64,000 nt of DNA from positions 248,001 through 312,000 of the forward strand of contig JACKHP010000001.1 of the NCBI GenBank assembly GCA_020638905.1, given 5' to 3'. Positions 52,601 through 60,704 of this stretch are shown in pieces; position 1 is the stretch's first letter, and every line of letters starts with the position of its first letter. The notes beneath the pieces are model-generated. The model was not told the DNA's origin. It made no database searches and saw only the letters and a program-made list of their open reading frames with translations. The translations under genes were made by a program, and so were the position numbers. Source of the DNA: Planctomycetota bacterium. Lineage in GTDB: Bacteria > Planctomycetota > B15-G4.

Positions 52601-53629
52601 CGCGCGCACGACTCCGTTGCCGGACGCCTCGCACGCGACGTCGCTCCCGGGCGCCCAGTCGGCGAGCGGCAGCGCCCTCTCGGACGGACGCGGGGCGCGC
52701 GTGCTCGCGGCGGCCACGTGCTCGTCGCGCGCGTCCCGAGCGCCGGACGCCTCGCTCGGCGCGTCGTCGTCGCGCGGTCCGCGCCCGTCCTGCGCATCCG
52801 CGTGGTCCGCGGCGGGTGCGGCGTGCAACCCGTCGTCGCGTTCGGCGCGCGCGGCGGTCACCACGCTGCGCAGCTTGGGGACGAGTCCGTCGCTGTAGGC
52901 CGAGAGCGCCATGGCGGACGGCGTCGACCACGCGGCCCAGGTCGTCCACAGCGCAGCCAGGCACGCGCCGGCGCAGGCGACCACGAGGCGCCCGGGCAGC
53001 GGACGCGCGCGGCGCAGCAGCAGCGCGCGCGCACAGGTCGTCGCGGCGATCACGGTCCCCGCGCCGAGCAGCAGGTGGAAGGCCGGGTAGTGCCCGACGA
53101 GCACGCGCGTGTCGACCCATCCCGAGAGCCACGCGACGAGGCCGGTCGCGAGCGCCAGCCACACGCCGCGCGCGCGCCACCCGGGGCGCGCCATGCGTTC
53201 GTGGAGCGTCACGAGCACGCGCACCACGGCCAGCGCGGCGGCGTCGAAGGCCAGCTCGAGCAGCAGCACGCCCGGCACGTCGCGGATGAAGTTGCCCGCG
53301 AACAGGCTGCGTCCGGCGAGGGCGACGGCGGGCAGCCAGAGCAGCGTGAAGAGCAGCGCGGCCCGACGTCCCGCGAGGCGCGCGGCGAGCGACCAGAGCA
53401 GCCCGACGAGCGTGCCGCCCACCGCGGCGACGGCCAGCATGAGCGCGACGAGCAGGGCCAGGCGGGACGGCGCGGCGACGAGTCCACGATCGGTCAGGCA
53501 GGCGATCTCGACCGCGACGAGCACGCACGCGGCCAGCACCGGACGCACGAGCATCTGCGCCAGGCCGGAGGCCTCGCGTGGCGGCAGGGGACGTCGCCCG
53601 GCGCGCGCCGGGACGTCACGGTTCTGCAT
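49652..53629 (-). CDS. Giant AlkP-superfamily membrane enzyme with Glu-Ala repeat
   Basis: The 1325-residue protein has N-terminal helices (residues about 25-240), a periplasmic region interrupted by an Ala-Glu-Gly repeat of about 60 residues (bases 52370-52552), and a carbohydrate-binding-like segment. The sulfatase-fold domain runs from HVIVVLMDAFRDDHLGL through TADHGYALGEDERY. A C-terminal helical tail of about 330 residues may hold HEAT-like repeats. The nucleophile position is Thr (SPSDHTGRSVPCLMTS) rather than Cys. It precedes, and overlaps by 4 bases, the transglutaminase-like gene. The substrate is unknown; a phosphoester or phosphonate head group is possible. Confidence 0.8.
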   Translation of the reverse strand: MQNRDVPARAGRRPLPPREASGLAQMLVRPVLAACVLVAVEIACLTDRGLVAAPSRLALLVALMLAVAAVGGTLVGLLWSLAARLAGRRAALLFTLLWLPAVALAGRSLFAGNFIRDVPGVLLLELAFDAAALAVVRVLVTLHERMARPGWRARGVWLALATGLVAWLSGWVDTRVLVGHYPAFHLLLGAGTVIAATTCARALLLRRARPLPGRLVVACAGACLAALWTTWAAWSTPSAMALSAYSDGLVPKLRSVVTAARAERDDGLHAAPAADHADAQDGRGPRDDDAPSEASGARDARDEHVAAASTRAPRPSERALPLADWAPGSDVACEASGNGVVRATFASPRARLLRAARVGPEADAEAEAEAEAEAEAEAEAEAGAEAGAGAEAGAEAEAGAEAEAGAEAEAGAEAEAGAEADRPALFRAVLDVRLAADADRAPDASSSSPAPTLTVALGDGLGFRAVELPVTPGHAFAEVVTPWVDVRRPAPPAALTLDPARMAPETGRAYTVALPEAWRASASSQLDPTASAVTLFEDGAPLGPGNALHQVVREDGSGAYSHWGGSLWFSSSDGSDPRTNGRRYRLALLEGDRPAPSSGAPVLELFATDARPGTPLAVELRDVRLERRDAQDASDAAAPDTLAADEAEAAPALLAGADAAAFRFVPTPGAAAERVRAATRHVIVVLMDAFRDDHLGLREHGVSITPNLDALAQQSVRFTTTYSPSDHTGRSVPCLMTSFPIEVVLGAADAGLPLATWMGALRDGGFRTFHVGSDYVFRKYAHIRLPPHYGAEFTGTQDSKAPGLEDETLAFATRTDDERPFAVFAHWSDAHVGRSKDMPAAYREGVRAVDARVGKLVDGLRAAGLLDETLLVVTADHGYALGEDERYLAGQGCVEYAVRVPFLMRVPGLPGPITVDTPVSGLDLFGTLLDVLRPDAEASCWTSGVLALALDPTATRDAPAVGSSTEAARLVRVGPKKLVVDVRKDTRLAYDVVADPDEREPLFDDDLVDALGARLDALTARESDLLRALVATHESDVPAEVLERFVTDELDPSAVREVLAGFWDLSPDARTFVLRSIYQRDVSAVRFDLERLDRGRFEDDDQRVLALRAWAGSRPAAETLRARFDELSDVGLGWLVEIVPDLPHATFDLLAPRLLAEFGRLSAGRPEVGSSDERRLALLAYGLPTQLEERTPRAVREELVRRFDAWSTSDPGPKFQTLRTREFSRRNLLGALRRGFGEDDLDLLGELAQNRDSASMLPDICLAIDSEASRRVLLDLIARWKVPGDETGGALSYMLPGLRRFDDESFRQEANRVIQKNYPMVWVLR
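52370..52552 (-). repeat. GGCTTC/GAAGCC hexanucleotide repeat inside a coding region
   Basis: About 183 bases are built from GGCTTC and GGCACC units (plus-strand reading), with a nearly pure GGCTTC run at about 52491-52541. On the coding strand they encode alternating Ala-Glu and Ala-Gly. The unit is a multiple of three, so copy-number change would keep the frame. Confidence 0.85.
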
Positions 53630-53840
53630 GGCGCAAGACGGGGCCGTTTCCCCGCCCTCCCAGGTCGGGTCGAGGAACAGAGCTTAGGACAGTCGCGGGC
53701 GCGATACGACAGCGATCGGTCGAAGATGCGTGTCGCGCGAGTGTGCTGTGGCGTCGCCGGCGGCGCGTGCCTAACCTGGACGCTCGCGTCGCGTGGGGTG
53801 CCCGTCCCATGCGGGCGCGAGTCCCCCGGAGCGGCACACG

Positions 53841-54317
53841 TTGGGCGCGCGCGTTCCCCGTCCCCTGGTCTGGCTGTTCGCGGCGCTGCTGCTCGGCTTC
53901 GGCGTGTTCGCCGTGATGGCGTTCCGCGCCACGACGCTCGAGCAGGTCGACGCGGCGCTGGCCGCCGAGCGCCTGGCCGACGCGCGCGCCGAATTCGGGG
54001 GCCTGCGTCCGCTGCTCGAGCGCCGGCCCGACGGCAGGCTCGAGCGCGCGCCCGACGCGCCGGCCCACGGCGGCGCCGAGCCCGAGCGCATGGTCGTGCT
54101 CTTCCACCGCGCGACGGACGGCGAGCTGCTGCGCATCGAGATCCCGTTCTGGTTCCTGCGCGTGAAGGGACCGGCGCTGCGCATGGTGCTGTCGGGCACC
54201 GACTTCGACGTCGAGCAGCTCGGCATCGCGCCGCGCGACCTGGCCGCGTTCGGCGCCTGTCCGCTGCTCGACGAGTCGCGCGCCGACGGCTCGACGCTGC
54301 TCGTCTGGACCGAGTGA
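53841..54317 (+). CDS. Hypothetical single-pass membrane protein
   Basis: The 158-residue protein has one N-terminal helix (RPLVWLFAALLLGFGVFAVMA) followed by a soluble domain containing RMVVLFHRATDGELLRIEIPFWFLRVKGPALRM. I do not recognise a family. TTG 53841 is chosen because GGAG lies 9-10 bases upstream and the product then starts directly with the anchor; a GTG at 53793 would add an atypical leader. It is convergent with the small DMT-type gene. Confidence 0.6.
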   Translation: MGARVPRPLVWLFAALLLGFGVFAVMAFRATTLEQVDAALAAERLADARAEFGGLRPLLERRPDGRLERAPDAPAHGGAEPERMVVLFHRATDGELLRIEIPFWFLRVKGPALRMVLSGTDFDVEQLGIAPRDLAAFGACPLLDESRADGSTLLVWTE

Positions 54318-54339
54318 GCGGCGCGCGCGCCGGCGCGCG

Positions 54340-54699
54340 TCAGCCGTGCACCGGCATCCCGCCGCGGAACATGAAGTAGACCGCGCCGAGCAGGCACAGT
54401 CCCGCCCACAGGAAGTCGAGCGTGAGCTGCGCCTTCATGTAGAAGACCGCGAACGGCACGAAGACCGCGAGCGAGACGACCTCTTGGAGGATGCGCAGTT
54501 GCGGGACGCTCAGCACCGTGGCGCCGATGCGGTTGGCCGGCACCTGGAGCTGGTACTCGAAGAACGCCACGCCCCAGGCCACGAGCGCGACGAGCATGAT
54601 CGGACGGTCGGCCAGGTCGCGCAGGTGTCCGTACCAGGCGTAGGTCATGAAGAGGTTGCTGCAGCACAGCAGCAGGACGGCGGCGAGCACGGGCGGCAT
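54340..54699 (-). CDS. DMT-superfamily small transporter (DUF486)
   Basis: The 119-residue, four-helix protein follows the DUF486 family closely: CCSNLFMTYAWYGHLRDL, VALVAWGVAFFEYQLQVPAN, RIGATVLSVPQLRILQEVVS and FAVFYMKAQLTLDFLWAG. The members are small inner-membrane proteins of the drug/metabolite transporter superfamily with no firmly assigned substrate. It is divergent from the flippase-like gene at 54858 and not obviously part of an operon. Confidence 0.88.
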   Translation of the reverse strand: MPPVLAAVLLLCCSNLFMTYAWYGHLRDLADRPIMLVALVAWGVAFFEYQLQVPANRIGATVLSVPQLRILQEVVSLAVFVPFAVFYMKAQLTLDFLWAGLCLLGAVYFMFRGGMPVHG

Positions 54700-54857
54700 G
54701 GGGGAGATCGCGCGGGGCGGACGTCCAGCACGCTACGTCGCGGCGGTTGGCCGGGGAAGTCGTTCCGTCGTGCGTCGGCGCCGACCATGATGGCCGCGCG
54801 GCGCCGCACGGCGCGCCCGCGTCCGGGACGTCCGGCGCGCGTCCCCGGGAACCCACG

Positions 54858-56441
54858 ATGAGCGAGCGCGCAGGCGTGTCCGAGCCGTCCGACGCGCGCG
54901 GCGTGGTGCGCGGGGGCGTGGCGCTCATGGGTGCCAAGGCGCTCGGCGTGCTGTGCGGCTTCCTGCTCTACGTGCTGCTGCTGCCGATCCTCGAGCGCAC
55001 CCTCGGCGCGGGCGCGGCGACCGAGGCGCTGGGTGTGTTCGGCACGGCGCTCTCGGTGCTCAATCCGCTGAACATGATGTGCGCCCAGGGGACGCTGGCC
55101 GCCGTGAGCCGGCTCGTGGCGTCCGGCGGGGGAAGCGCGGGCGGCCCGGGCGTACGCGTGCGCGACGAGAGCGCGCAGGGCGCGAGTGCCGACGCGATCG
55201 CGTGGCGTTGCGCGCGGGTGCAGCTCCCGGGCGTGCTCGTGCTGCTGCTCGCGTACGAGGCGCTCGTGCCGCTCGTCGCGACGCGCGTGTTGCGCGACGC
55301 TTCGTACGTCCCGCTGCTGCGCTGGGGCGGCGTGATCCCGTTCGCGTACGCGGCGCGCTGCGTCGTCCAGGGCTTCTGCAACGGGACGCGCCGCTTCGCC
55401 GCCCAGTCGCTGCTCGACTCGGGCAGCTCGGTGGCGCGCCTCGTCGGCGTGCTCGGCGGCGCCGCGCTGGGCTTCGGCGCGTTCGGCGCGCTGGCCGGCT
55501 TCGCCGTCTCGGCGATGCTCGTGGCGCTCGTCGCGTGGACGGTCCTGCGTCCGGCGCGGGTCGCGCCCGCGGCGCTGCCGGCGCGTGCGATCGTCGGCTT
55601 CGGCGCCAAGACGATGGCGCTCACCGGCGCGACCTACGCGCTCATGTCGATCGACCTGTGGGCGGTCAAGGCGCTCGCCCATCCCGACCCGGCCGTGACC
55701 GACCGCCTCGCGGGATACCTCACCGCGTCGCAGAAGATCGCGCAGATCCCGTGGGGCATCCTGACCGCGCTCACGTGGGTGCTGTTCCCGCTCTTCGCCG
55801 ACGCCCGCGCGCCGGACGCCCGCGCGCGGCTCGTGCGCCAGGGCGTGCGCGCGCTGCTGCTGCTCGTCGTCCCGGTGGCGACCATCCTCGCGGCGACGGC
55901 GCGTCCCACGTACGCGCTCCTGTTCCCCGGCAACCTGCGCGCGATGGACGCCGCGGGCGACACGCTGCGCGTGGTGAGCGACCCGCTCGTCGTGCACGCG
56001 CTCGGCTACGGCGCGCTCGCGCTGCTCGCCGTGTGCACCGCGCTGCTCACCGCCGGCGGACGTCCCGGCGTCGCGCTGCTCGTGGTGCTCGCCACCGGCC
56101 TCGCGTCGACGCTCGGCGTCCGGGCGCTCACGCCGTCGGGCTCGACGTACGGCGCCGCGCTCGGCGCGTCCCTCGGCTGGGGCGCGGGACTGATCCTGGC
56201 CGCGTCGGTGCTGCGCCGCCTGTTCGGCGCCTTCGCCGACGTCGCCACGCTGCTGCGCGTGGGCCTGGCCGGCGCCGCCGTGCTCGCCGTCGGCGCGCTG
56301 CTCCCGTGGGACGGGCTCGCGGTGCTCGCCTCGGACGCGCTGCTCGCCAGCGTCTACGCCTTCGTGCTGATCGCGACGCGCGAGACGTCGATCGGCGAGC
56401 TGCGCGCCGTCGTGCGCGCCGCGACGGGCAAGGCGCGCTGA
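54858..56441 (+). CDS. MurJ/MATE-like (MOP superfamily) flippase
   Basis: The 527-residue protein has about 14 helices with the MOP exporter layout: GVALMGAKALGVLCGFLLYV at the N-terminus, FAYAARCVVQGFCNGTRRF, ARAIVGFGAKTMALTGATYA and a second bundle of helices to the end. Such proteins move lipid-linked glycans or lipids across the membrane. It stands 155 bases before the PEP mutase gene on the same strand, so it could export the phosphonate-bearing product, though it may have its own transcript. The ATG has GGGAA upstream. Confidence 0.75.
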   Translation: MSERAGVSEPSDARGVVRGGVALMGAKALGVLCGFLLYVLLLPILERTLGAGAATEALGVFGTALSVLNPLNMMCAQGTLAAVSRLVASGGGSAGGPGVRVRDESAQGASADAIAWRCARVQLPGVLVLLLAYEALVPLVATRVLRDASYVPLLRWGGVIPFAYAARCVVQGFCNGTRRFAAQSLLDSGSSVARLVGVLGGAALGFGAFGALAGFAVSAMLVALVAWTVLRPARVAPAALPARAIVGFGAKTMALTGATYALMSIDLWAVKALAHPDPAVTDRLAGYLTASQKIAQIPWGILTALTWVLFPLFADARAPDARARLVRQGVRALLLLVVPVATILAATARPTYALLFPGNLRAMDAAGDTLRVVSDPLVVHALGYGALALLAVCTALLTAGGRPGVALLVVLATGLASTLGVRALTPSGSTYGAALGASLGWGAGLILAASVLRRLFGAFADVATLLRVGLAGAAVLAVGALLPWDGLAVLASDALLASVYAFVLIATRETSIGELRAVVRAATGKAR

Positions 56442-56596
56442 GCGTTCGACGGCTGCGCCGGACGCGGCGCCGTCCCGTCGGTGCGCCGCCGCCGCCGGTC
56501 GCGGGTCGCGCCGAGACGCGTGAAAACCCATGCCGCGCGGTGCATGATGCGTGGTCGGACCTCGAGCGTCCGGCGCCCGTCCCCAGGAATCGCCTC

Positions 56597-58264
56597 TTGG
56601 ACACCTCGCAGCAGCTCCGGGCCGCGTGGGCCGGCACGTCGCCGGTGGCGGTCATGGGCGTGCACGACGGGCTGGGCGCGCGCCTCGCCGAAGAGGCCGG
56701 CTTCGCGGCGCTGTGGGCCAGCGGACTCGAGATCTCGGCCTCGGCCGCGGTGCCCGACGCGGGCATCCTGACCATGACGCAGATGCTCGACGCGGCCACG
56801 CAGATCGCGCGCGCCAGCCGGCTGCCGGTGATCGCCGATTGCGACACGGGCTTCGGCAACAGCAGCAACGTGATCCACATGGTCAAGAGCTACGAGGCCG
56901 CGGGCATCGCCGCCGTGTGCATCGAGGACAAGCGCTTCCCGAAGCTGAACAGCTTCGTCGAGGGACGCCAGGAGCTGGCGGGCAAGGCCGAGTTCGTCGG
57001 CAAGCTCATGGCCGCCAAGTCGGCGCAGCGCGGCGAGCACTTCGTCGTCATCGCGCGCACCGAGGCGCTCATCGCCGGACACGGACTCGACGAGGCGCTG
57101 GAGCGCGCCGAGGCCTATCGCCGCGCGGGCGCCGACGCGATCCTGGTGCACAGCAAGGCGCGCGAGCCCGACGAGGTGCTGGCCTTCCTCGAGCGCTGGC
57201 AGCGGCGCGCGCCGGTGGTGATCGTGCCCACGACCTATCCGCGGCTCACGGCGACGCAGTGGAAGGACTCTGGCGCCGACGTGGTGATCTACGCGAACCA
57301 GGGCCTGCGCGCGTCGATCCGCGCGCTCGAGACGACGTTCGCGCGCATCCGTGCCGACGACGGGACGGCGGGCGTCGAAGGCGAGATCGCGCCGCTCGCG
57401 CGCGTGTTCGAGCTGCAGGGCATGCCGGCGTTGCGCGCGGACGAGGCGCGCTTCCTGCGCGGGGCCAAGCGCGCGCGGGTGGTCGTCCCGGCGGGCGGCG
57501 ACATCGACCTGCCCGACGACCTCGCGGCGCTGCTGCGCGACGGCGGACCGCGCGCGCTGCTCGACCTGTACGGCAAGCGCCTCGTCGAGCGGCAGCGCGA
57601 GGCCTTCCGGCGCGCGGGCGTGCCCGAACTGCTGCTCGTGGGACCGTTCCGCGGCGACGAGCACGCCTTCGAGGGCGTCACGCTCGTGCCCGGCGAAGGT
57701 CCGTCGATGCTCGACTCGATCCGCGCCGGACTGCGCCGCGACGCGCACGATCGGGAGCTCACGTCGCTGCTCTGCTACAGCGACATCCTGCTCACGCCGC
57801 CGGTGGCGGCCGCGCTGCTGGCCTGCGAGGACGAGATCGCCGTGCTCGTCGACGGATCGTTCCGCGACTCGCGCCGGGCGCGCCGCAAGCGCCTCGACCT
57901 CGTGCGCCTCGACGAGCCGCTGCGGCGCGGCGAGCGCGTGCTCGATCCCGGACGTCCGCGGCGCGTGCTCAACATCGGCAAGCACCTCGCGCCCGACGAG
58001 GCCCACGCCGAGTTCATCGGCCTGGCCGCCTTCGGTCCCGGGGGACGGGCGCTGCTGCTCGAGGCGTGCGAGCGCTGGGCCGCCGAGCCCGCGCGGCGCT
58101 TCGGCCACGCACCGTCGTTCGCCGCGGCGACGCTCACCGACGCCCTGCAAGAACTCGTCGACGACGGCCACGTGGTGACCGCCGTCGAACAGGACCGCGG
58201 GTGGATGGAGATCCACGACTTCGAGGACTACCGCTCGGCGATCGAGCAGCTCTCCCGCGAGTGA
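56597..58264 (+). CDS. pepM: Phosphoenolpyruvate mutase with C-terminal NTP-transferase-like domain
   Basis: The 555-residue product begins with a PEP mutase domain (residues 1-285). DCDTGFGNSSNVIHMV and the diagnostic EDKRFPKLNSF loop (Glu110-Asp111-Lys112) separate it from isocitrate lyase and PEP hydrolase. It makes phosphonopyruvate from PEP, the entry step to C-P compounds. Residues about 300-555 resemble a nucleotidyltransferase (VVVPAGGDIDLP, LYGKRLVERQREAFR, YSDILL, GWMEIHDFEDYRSA) but lack the usual GxGTR loop, so that half may be inactive or specialised. TTG 56597 has AGGA about 8 bases upstream. Confidence 0.9.
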   Translation: MDTSQQLRAAWAGTSPVAVMGVHDGLGARLAEEAGFAALWASGLEISASAAVPDAGILTMTQMLDAATQIARASRLPVIADCDTGFGNSSNVIHMVKSYEAAGIAAVCIEDKRFPKLNSFVEGRQELAGKAEFVGKLMAAKSAQRGEHFVVIARTEALIAGHGLDEALERAEAYRRAGADAILVHSKAREPDEVLAFLERWQRRAPVVIVPTTYPRLTATQWKDSGADVVIYANQGLRASIRALETTFARIRADDGTAGVEGEIAPLARVFELQGMPALRADEARFLRGAKRARVVVPAGGDIDLPDDLAALLRDGGPRALLDLYGKRLVERQREAFRRAGVPELLLVGPFRGDEHAFEGVTLVPGEGPSMLDSIRAGLRRDAHDRELTSLLCYSDILLTPPVAAALLACEDEIAVLVDGSFRDSRRARRKRLDLVRLDEPLRRGERVLDPGRPRRVLNIGKHLAPDEAHAEFIGLAAFGPGGRALLLEACERWAAEPARRFGHAPSFAAATLTDALQELVDDGHVVTAVEQDRGWMEIHDFEDYRSAIEQLSRE

Positions 58265-58302
58265 CCGCGGCGCGCCGCGCGCGCCAGAGAGGACGTGACG
58301 AG

Positions 58303-59613
58303 ATGTCCCTTCACATCGAACCCTTCGTCGACACACTGCGTGACCTGGGCGTCGCCGTGGCGAGCGGCGTGCCGTGCTCGATCCTCGACCCGTTCGTGAG
58401 CCACGCGGCGTCGGGCGGCGGCCTGCCGTACGTGCCCGCGACGAGCGAGGGCGAGGCCGTGGCGATCGCCGCCGGCTCGTGGCTGTCGGGACGCTTCGGG
58501 CTCGTGCTCATGCAGAACTCGGGCCTCGGCAACGCGGTCAACCCGCTCACGAGCCTGTGCGCGACGTTCGACATCCCCGTGCTGCTCGTGGTGAGCCAGC
58601 GCGGACACGACGGCCGCGACGCCCCGCAGCACGAGCTCATGGGACGCATCACGCTGCCGCTGCTCGAGCTGCTCGAGATCCCCGCGTTCGTGCTGCCCGA
58701 CGAGGACGACTCGGCGATGAACCTGGCCGCGTCGGCGCTGGAGATCGCGCGCACGAGCCGGCGTCCGGCGGCGCTCGTGGTGCGCAAGGGCACCTTCGAG
58801 CCGTTCGCGTGCGACGCGCCGCGGGTGGTCAAGGCCCCGCGCGTGGCGCAGGTCGAGTCGCTCGACGCCTTCCTCGTGGCCGAGAAGCGCGGACGCGCCG
58901 CGCGCGGCGCCGAAGAGGTGCGCGACAGCTCGCCCGCCGCGCTGCCCACGCGCCACGCCGCGCTCACCGCCCTCGACGCCGCGCTGCGCGACGACGACCT
59001 CGTCGTCTCGACCACGGGACACACCTCGCGCGAGCTCATGGCGATCCACGATCGGCCCGCGAGCTTCCCGATGGTGGGCTCGATGGGCTGCGCGCCGGGC
59101 CTCGCCCTGGGCGTCGCCCTGGGACGTCCCGAGCGGCGCACGCTCGTCGTCGACGGCGACGGCGCGCTGCTCATGAAGCTCGGCACGCTGGCCACGATCG
59201 GTGCGCAGCGTCCCAGGAACCTGCTGCACGTGCTGCTCGACAACGGCCGCTACGAGTCGACCGGCGGACAGCCCAGCGTCGCCCCCGGCGTCTCGTTCGA
59301 GACGCTGGCCGCCGGCGCCGGCTACGCGCGCGTCGTCACGTTGCGCGACGCCGACGAGCTGCGCGAGCTCGTGCGCGCCTTCCGTCCCGGCGACGGCCCG
59401 CTGTTCGCCGCGCTCGCGGTGGCCGACGGCCACGCCGCCGAACTGCCGCGCCCCGAGCGCACGATGCACGCCCTGCGCGACGACTTCCGCGCGTCCGCGA
59501 TGATGGACACGGGAGCCGCTTCGGGATCGGCTTCGGCCGCGGGATCGGCCGCGGCCGCGGGAGCGAGCGCCGCTTCGGCTTCGGCGTCCCCGGGCGGGGC
59601 GTCCCACGCATGA
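58303..59613 (+). CDS. ppd: Phosphonopyruvate decarboxylase
   Basis: The 436-residue ThDP enzyme has an N-terminal half beginning FVDTLRDLGVAVASGVPCSI and containing ATSEGEAVAIAAGSWLSG. The C-terminal half has the ThDP/Mg motif VVDGDGALLMKLGTLATI through HVLLDNGRYESTGGQPS, matching AepY/Ppd. It decarboxylates phosphonopyruvate to phosphonoacetaldehyde, pulling the unfavourable mutase reaction. The last 35 residues are a Gly/Ser/Ala tail (GSASAAGSAAAAGAS) not seen in the family. The ATG has GAGAGGA upstream; its stop overlaps the next ATG. Confidence 0.92.
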   Translation: MSLHIEPFVDTLRDLGVAVASGVPCSILDPFVSHAASGGGLPYVPATSEGEAVAIAAGSWLSGRFGLVLMQNSGLGNAVNPLTSLCATFDIPVLLVVSQRGHDGRDAPQHELMGRITLPLLELLEIPAFVLPDEDDSAMNLAASALEIARTSRRPAALVVRKGTFEPFACDAPRVVKAPRVAQVESLDAFLVAEKRGRAARGAEEVRDSSPAALPTRHAALTALDAALRDDDLVVSTTGHTSRELMAIHDRPASFPMVGSMGCAPGLALGVALGRPERRTLVVDGDGALLMKLGTLATIGAQRPRNLLHVLLDNGRYESTGGQPSVAPGVSFETLAAGAGYARVVTLRDADELRELVRAFRPGDGPLFAALAVADGHAAELPRPERTMHALRDDFRASAMMDTGAASGSASAAGSAAAAGASAASASASPGGASHA

Positions 59614-60704
59614 CGGCCTTCCGCTGCCCGGTCGAGGTGCACTTCGGACGCGGCTGCGTGGCGCGCCGGCTGCCGGCGCTGCTCGTGCGTCCCGCGCTGA
59701 TCGTCACGGGACGCGCGACGCTCGCGCGCGCCGGACTCGACGGGCTGCTCGGCGACGGCGTGTTCGCGTCCGTCCCCGTCGCGCCGAACCCGTCGCCGGC
59801 GGCGGTCGAGGCGCTCGCGGCCCAGGCGCGCGAGCTCGGCGCGCGCACGCTCGTGGGACTCGGCGGGGGCTCGGTGCTCGACGCGGCCAAGGCCGCCGCG
59901 GTGCTGTGCGGACACGACGCGACGCTCGCGCACCTGGCCGCGCGCGAGGCCGGCGGCGAGCGCGTCCGGCGGCGGGTGACGCTCGTGGCGGTGCCGACCA
60001 CGGCGGGCACGGGCAGCGAGGTCACGCGCTGGGCCTCGCTCTGGACCGACGGGACCAAGGCCAGCTTCGACCATCCCGACGGCTTCGCCGACGTGGCGCT
60101 CGTCGACCCGGCGCTGACCGACACGGCGCCGGCGGCGCTCACCGCGACGACCGGCCTCGACGCCCTGGCGCACGCGATGGAGGCGCTCTGGGGACTGGGC
60201 GCGTCGCCGCTCAGCGACGTCCACGCCGAGGCCGCGCTGGCGCTCGTCGGCGAGCACCTGTTGCCCGCGGTGCGCGGCGCGCACGCGAGCGCGCGCGACG
60301 GCATGGCGCTGGCCGCGCTGCACGCGGGGCTCGCGCTGTCGTGCACGCAGAGCGCCGCCGCGCACGCGCTGAGCTACGCGCTCACCGGACGCCACGGCGT
60401 CGCGCACGGCCACGCGGTGGGACTGCTGTGCCGCGCGCTCCTGCCGGTGAACGCGCGCGCCGTCCCCGAGCGCGTCGAGCGCATCGTCGCCGCGCTGGGA
60501 CGTCCCTCGATCGCCGCCGCGCAGGACTTCGTCGACGAGGTGCTCGACGCCGCCGGCCTGCCGTCGACGCTGGGCGCCCTGGGCGTGCCGCGCGACGCGC
60601 ACGCAGCCCTCGCCGCGGCTGCGTCCGGAGCCGAACGGCTCGCGAACAATCCCGGGCGGCTCTCGCCGTCCGAACTCCTGTCCCTGCTGGAGAGCATCGC
60701 TTGA
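59610..60704 (+). CDS. Iron-containing alcohol dehydrogenase, predicted phosphonoacetaldehyde reductase
   Basis: The 364-residue group III dehydrogenase has LVGLGGGSVLDAAKAAA (NAD(P) site), AVPTTAGTGSEVTRWA, and metal ligands in TTGLDALAHAMEALW and LTGRHGVAHGHAVG. Its place directly after ppd with an ATGA overlap matches PhpC/FomC-type phosphonoacetaldehyde reductases, which make 2-hydroxyethylphosphonate. No aminotransferase (AEP route) is present in the cluster. Substrate assignment rests on context. Confidence 0.85.
   Translation: MTAFRCPVEVHFGRGCVARRLPALLVRPALIVTGRATLARAGLDGLLGDGVFASVPVAPNPSPAAVEALAAQARELGARTLVGLGGGSVLDAAKAAAVLCGHDATLAHLAAREAGGERVRRRVTLVAVPTTAGTGSEVTRWASLWTDGTKASFDHPDGFADVALVDPALTDTAPAALTATTGLDALAHAMEALWGLGASPLSDVHAEAALALVGEHLLPAVRGAHASARDGMALAALHAGLALSCTQSAAAHALSYALTGRHGVAHGHAVGLLCRALLPVNARAVPERVERIVAALGRPSIAAAQDFVDEVLDAAGLPSTLGALGVPRDAHAALAAAASGAERLANNPGRLSPSELLSLLESIA

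Noticed and set aside
52144..52797. Alternative translations of the hexamer repeat (Lys-Pro or Phe-Gly tracts)
   Set aside because: These arise from reading the same repeat in other frames or on the other strand; only the Glu-Ala frame is continuous with the AlkP protein.
49660..53528. Minus-strand frame of almost 2000 codons upstream of and joined to the transglutaminase-like gene
   Set aside because: The segment before 49655 is Arg-rich and out of frame with the AlkP enzyme, which has proper motifs in another frame. The real gene begins at the ATG at 49655.
53793..53840. GTG at 53793 as the start of the 53841-54317 gene
   Set aside because: The extra 16 residues are unlike a signal sequence, while the TTG at 53841 has a well-placed GGAG and starts directly at the anchor.
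54318..54339. CG-repeat between two convergent genes as a terminator
   Set aside because: The alternating CG tract can fold in several weak ways; there is no unique stem, so I did not list it.
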